Shown here in pieces: positions 61,168-64,000 of a DNA stretch of 64,000 nt; within the stretch, counting starts at the first letter, position 1, and the number at the start of each line of letters is the position of its first letter. This DNA is from Neptunomonas antarctica (GTDB lineage Bacteria > Pseudomonadota > Gammaproteobacteria > Pseudomonadales > Balneatricaceae). The notes beneath the pieces were generated by a model. The model saw only the letters and a program-made list of their open reading frames with translations. It was not told where the DNA came from and did not search any database. A program made the position numbers and the translations under genes. Location of the stretch: assembly GCF_001305295.1 (NCBI RefSeq), contig NZ_LJSI01000042.1:124001-188000 (forward strand), read 5' to 3'.

Positions 61168-62070
61168 ATGAATTGGAGCGCTGTAAATTTCGATTGGAAT
61201 CACACTCGTACATTTTTAGTGACGGCAGAAGAAGGAACTTTATCTGCAGCAGCCAAGGCTTTAGGTTTAACACAGCCGACCTTAAGCCGCCAAGTTTCAG
61301 CACTTGAAGCAGATCTTGGTATCACGTTATTTGAGCGGGTTGGACAGCGGCTAGTTTTGACTGACAGTGGAATGGAGTTACTAGAGCATGCTCGCGTAAT
61401 GGGTGATGCCGCTATGCAGTTTTCATTAGCCGCCACTGGTCAATCTCAACAACTTGAAGGCTCTGTGATTATTTCTGCCGGAGAGTTAGATGCTACGGTC
61501 AGGCTACCCAAAATAATCGCGAAGTTACGCCGAGAAGAACCCGGTATTGATATAGAAGTGATCGTGACGAACGCAGCCAGCGATCTTAAACGGCGCGAGG
61601 CCGATATTGCTATTCGGAGCTTTCGCCCGACGCAAAACGACTTGATCGCTAAAAAACTCGGAGAGGAAGTCATATGGCTCTACGGGACTAAAGATTACTT
61701 AGAGCAGCTCCCACCCTTCAAAGATTTTTCAGAACTCACCGATATCCAAATCATCGCCTTTGACCGAAGTAACATGGTATCGGATAGACTCAATCAACAA
61801 GGCTGGCAACTATCGAAGCATAATTTTCAGTTGATTACTTCATTCCAGTTATTACAGCTTGAGCTCTGCAAGGAAGGAATGGGAGTGATCTTTTTCCCTG
61901 AAGATATGGGAGACAAAGAAACAAGCCTCGTTCGTGCATTCGAACACATGGGGCCAGTAATGAAATTGCCCATTTGGTTAGTTTGCCATCAAGAATTAAG
62001 AACAAGCCTTAGAGTTCGTCGAGTATTTGATTTTATCGCAGATGAATTTAGTCAGATATTAAACCAATAA
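61168..62070 (+). CDS. LysR-family transcriptional regulator
   Basis: 300 residues from MNWSAVNFDWNHTRTFL (ATG at 61168; an ATG at 61156 is also possible). Winged HTH about 12-70: TFLVTAEEGTLSAAAKALGL, TQPTLSRQVSALEADLGITL, FERVGQRLVLTDSG. The effector domain follows (IISAGELDATVRLPKIIAKL, READIAIRSFRPTQND). It is divergent from the SDR gene with about 97 bases between starts; regulation of that gene is inferred. Confidence 0.92.
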   Translation: MNWSAVNFDWNHTRTFLVTAEEGTLSAAAKALGLTQPTLSRQVSALEADLGITLFERVGQRLVLTDSGMELLEHARVMGDAAMQFSLAATGQSQQLEGSVIISAGELDATVRLPKIIAKLRREEPGIDIEVIVTNAASDLKRREADIAIRSFRPTQNDLIAKKLGEEVIWLYGTKDYLEQLPPFKDFSELTDIQIIAFDRSNMVSDRLNQQGWQLSKHNFQLITSFQLLQLELCKEGMGVIFFPEDMGDKETSLVRAFEHMGPVMKLPIWLVCHQELRTSLRVRRVFDFIADEFSQILNQ

Positions 62071-62167
62071 GCGACATTAATGGATCTTTTCTACATCCTG
62101 TTCTGTCCTACAGCTTACTTTATTTTATAGTTCCCAGTCCCAAAGTGAACGAGCCTTGATGCATTTA

Positions 62168-62420
62168 CTAGGCTAAGTTTTGATCACGAAATCCAATCTC
62201 ATCCCTGATGCCGACCCTATTACCATCAGGATCAAAAATATTTATCGTAGAACCCCAGCTACTTCTGATGATTTCAGCCTTTAGCCCATAGGCTTTCACT
62301 TTTCGTAAAGCAGCGTCGATATCTGCAACATTAAATCTAATCTTTGTTGCGCTTTCAGATATCGCCCTACCCGCGGGATTCGCGGCCTGCTGGTTAATTT
62401 TTTCAAGTTCAACTTCCATT
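62168..62420 (-). pseudogene. C-terminal fragment of a VOC (glyoxalase-like) protein
   Basis: The frame reads VELEKINQQAANPAGR, KIRFNVADIDAALRKVKAYG, WGSTINIFDPDGNRVGIRDE. The last part is the FDPDGNxxxI metal-site strand of VOC proteins. The N-terminal half is missing: upstream in this frame the sequence is unrelated, while another frame encodes a GNAT fragment. This indicates a deletion joining two genes. Confidence 0.65.
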
Positions 62421-62591
62421 AGGCTGGTACACCAAACCTGCTGATATGGATACATCACCCGTATAATTAAAGCCATATTTTTTATAGGCAGGCACAGAGG
62501 ATAGAGAAACATTGACAGTAACAATATCACTCCTCGTATATTTCAAAGCTGCCGAGAGCAGTCTTCTCCCTTCAGCTTTCCTAATATTCAC
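62409..62591 (-). pseudogene. C-terminal fragment of a GNAT acetyltransferase
   Basis: 60 codons: MNIRKAEGRRLLSAALKY, then VTVNVSLSSVPAYKKYGF, TGDVSISAGLVYQP. This matches the end of GNAT proteins (G-x-GRxLL...; VNSSxxAxPxYxKxGF; GLxYxPM). The acetyl-CoA domain start is absent. It overlaps the VOC fragment in another frame. Confidence 0.65.
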
Positions 62592-62650
62592 AGATCACTC
62601 CAAGAGATAAACAATAAATTAATCGCCAAGGTACTTAATCAGTCGATTTT

Positions 62651-63652
62651 TTAATTAAGTGCGTTCAACAGATAACTACCTATTTTTATTCCTAGCGTGT
62701 CATGAAACGCATTGCGATCAAACCCCTCTGGATCTTGCGCAACAATGCCAAGATCACTTTTCATACTATCTGGAAACGGTGTTATGAACGAATAGTGCCC
62801 TGCATTTTTAATTGTCTGATAAGTAAGCAATTTCTTGTTTTGAAAATTCCGAGCAATGAGTTCTGATTCGTAAGGCTCAGTTAACTCATTATCCTTTTCA
62901 GCCCTGAGAAGAAGCGTTGGAATATTAACCTGAGCTAAGGCGTCTTCCGAATTAAACAACATACCTACCGGAGCCATTAGAACTATTGCCTTAACGCGTT
63001 CGTCACGTTTGTTTTGAATCTCCACGAACATCATTTGATTGTCTTTTACCACGCCACAAAAAGGCTCATTCAATTGAAGACCACTTTTACACAACTCAAT
63101 AATGTGACCTGTATTAGCTACACCACCGGCGGTTGCCAAAGCTGTATAACCACCTATCGAATGACCTACGACGGCAATTTTGTTAATTTCTATACTCGCA
63201 GAAAACTCTGGAACTGACAGTAAAGCATCGATAGATGATTTAATATGCAGAGGTCTATTCTTGAAATTCCTAACCGAACCCTCTGCAGAATTATCTTTAT
63301 AATTATTCTCTGGGTGCAATGGCATCCCTACAATAAAGCCCTGTTTAACGAGTGCAAACGCGATACTTCTGTGCCCTAAATTAGAGCCTCCTGACCCATG
63401 AGAAATGATCACCAACGGAAACGTTCCCTCTGCAATTGCTTCACCTATCGAAAGCTCCATTTCAAACGGCCCAAACCTAACCAATTTAGATGGAGTATGG
63501 GTTGGATAGACAACCGCCATGGGGAAGTTTGTATTCGTTTCTTTTGAGGTTACTTCAATTTTTTTAAAGCCTACCGAAAAGTCATTATTCGCCCATACAG
63601 GAAAAAAGCTCGACAAAAATAATGTGATAAATATGCATACTAGCTTAAACAT
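62651..63652 (-). CDS. Secreted alpha/beta hydrolase (dienelactone/PAF-acetylhydrolase-like)
   Basis: 333 residues from the ATG at 63652, with GAGGG 5 bases upstream; a longer reading to 63700 spoils the signal peptide. Signal peptide MFKLVCIFITLFLSSFFPVWA. Alpha/beta fold: FPLVIISHGSGGSNLGHRS (HGxGG oxyanion loop), nucleophile Ser in VVGHSIGGYTALA near 158, Asp in LLLRAEKDNELTEP, His in NAGHYSFITPFP. This resembles predicted dienelactone hydrolases and platelet-activating-factor acetylhydrolase relatives. An exported esterase with unknown substrate. Confidence 0.85.
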   Translation of the reverse strand: MFKLVCIFITLFLSSFFPVWANNDFSVGFKKIEVTSKETNTNFPMAVVYPTHTPSKLVRFGPFEMELSIGEAIAEGTFPLVIISHGSGGSNLGHRSIAFALVKQGFIVGMPLHPENNYKDNSAEGSVRNFKNRPLHIKSSIDALLSVPEFSASIEINKIAVVGHSIGGYTALATAGGVANTGHIIELCKSGLQLNEPFCGVVKDNQMMFVEIQNKRDERVKAIVLMAPVGMLFNSEDALAQVNIPTLLLRAEKDNELTEPYESELIARNFQNKKLLTYQTIKNAGHYSFITPFPDSMKSDLGIVAQDPEGFDRNAFHDTLGIKIGSYLLNALN

Positions 63653-63730
63653 TGAAACCCTCTTTTTTAGACATAATGCATCATTCAATGGTTTGACCAC
63701 TGCAATGATTTGTTAGGTTAAAACCGATAT

Positions 63731-64000
63731 TTAAAAACAAATATTCAGGTCCGGTAACGAAATCCCATTTAAGCTGGCACACCAGACTTGTCCTGCATTT
63801 ATAGCGAATGCTGATGTTAATGTTCCAGTTGTAACTAGCTCACCTGCTTGAATCGGTATCGCATGACTTTGATTCGAAAGGACTGATATTAATATATAAC
63901 GGCTTTAAGCGGGCTACCCAGAACATTTGCTCCATGGCCTAATTCACACAACGTTGAGTTGCAAGATAGTGCTATTTCGAATCTTTCTGAATCTTGAATA
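63731..64000 (-). pseudogene. Frameshifted 2-keto-4-pentenoate hydratase-type gene, cut by the window edge
   Basis: The minus strand gives GHGANVLGSPLKAVIY and then a stop; in another frame ISVLSNQSHAIPIQAGELVT, TGTLTSAFAINAGQVWCASL, NGISLPDLNICF and a stop at 63731. Both parts match the C-terminus of the hydratase/fumarylacetoacetase family (GxxxxVLGxPLxAxxWLxN; LxAGExVTTGTLT; GLGxVxxxF). The frame breaks around 63885-63895. Confidence 0.7.

Overview
The window reads as chromosomal DNA of a free-living, probably marine gammaproteobacterium. Oceanospirillales-like is my best guess from gene content: a TAXI-type TRAP transporter with an adjacent UspA protein, a 1,600-residue NAD-glutamate dehydrogenase, RNase R, YghU/FrnE thiol enzymes, and an MCP/EAL cluster. 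No rRNA, tRNA or CRISPR array was found. A canonical gammaproteobacterial dif site lies at 27571-27598, so the window appears to straddle the replication terminus. Gene orientation fits: 12 of 15 intact genes left of dif are on the + strand, and 16 of 26 right of it are on the - strand, so most are co-directional with forks converging on dif.

Layout. 0.1-14.6 kb holds housekeeping and stress genes: a UvrD-type helicase, RNase R, a Wzz-like polysaccharide co-polymerase with an unusual C-terminal domain, a transglutaminase, a MOSC protein, a HAD dehalogenase, and a thiol-stress group (two GSTs, a TetR regulator and a FrnE-like DsbA protein). Two near-identical operator/promoter modules sit upstream of that group. 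14.6-22.3 kb is an acquired island: an IS3 relic, a 2,289-residue secreted SpvB/Rhs protein of different base composition, and a hipA relic. 22.3-26.5 kb holds a second RNB exoribonuclease, DUF2971 and DUF3800 genes, and a 33-bp repeat found right at the stop codons of two ORFs.

26.5-28.95 kb is non-coding and centres on dif. It carries six diverged copies of a 56-63 bp repeat. The three copies left of dif are all reversed and the three right of it are all forward, so repeat polarity flips at dif. Next come a 55-residue protein, a complete tyrosine recombinase, a Rho paralogue lacking its RNA-binding N-terminus, and two palindromes with a dif-like ATAA-N6-TTAT core that flank the recombinase. 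I regard this dif-centred arrangement as the best candidate for something undescribed.

31.5-46.2 kb holds a periplasmic solute-binding protein, an AraC regulator fused to a long helical-repeat region, a response regulator with a degenerate kinase-like tail, NAD-GDH, and the TRAP-TAXI/Usp operon. 46.5-50.5 kb holds a second transglutaminase, a GST and a U32 protein. 50.9-54.2 kb is a compact MCP, NIT-like and EAL operon behind a terminator-like leader hairpin. 54.3-64 kb is accessory metabolism: a haloacetate-dehalogenase-like hydrolase, a GNAT-nitrilase fusion, an AhpD-like protein divergent from a TetR gene with palindromic operators, DUF2254, a scramblase-like protein, an SDR/LysR divergent pair, and decayed genes (GNAT and VOC fragments, a frameshifted 2-keto-4-pentenoate hydratase) running off the right edge.

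All family assignments were made by eye from translated motifs. No database search or computation was run.
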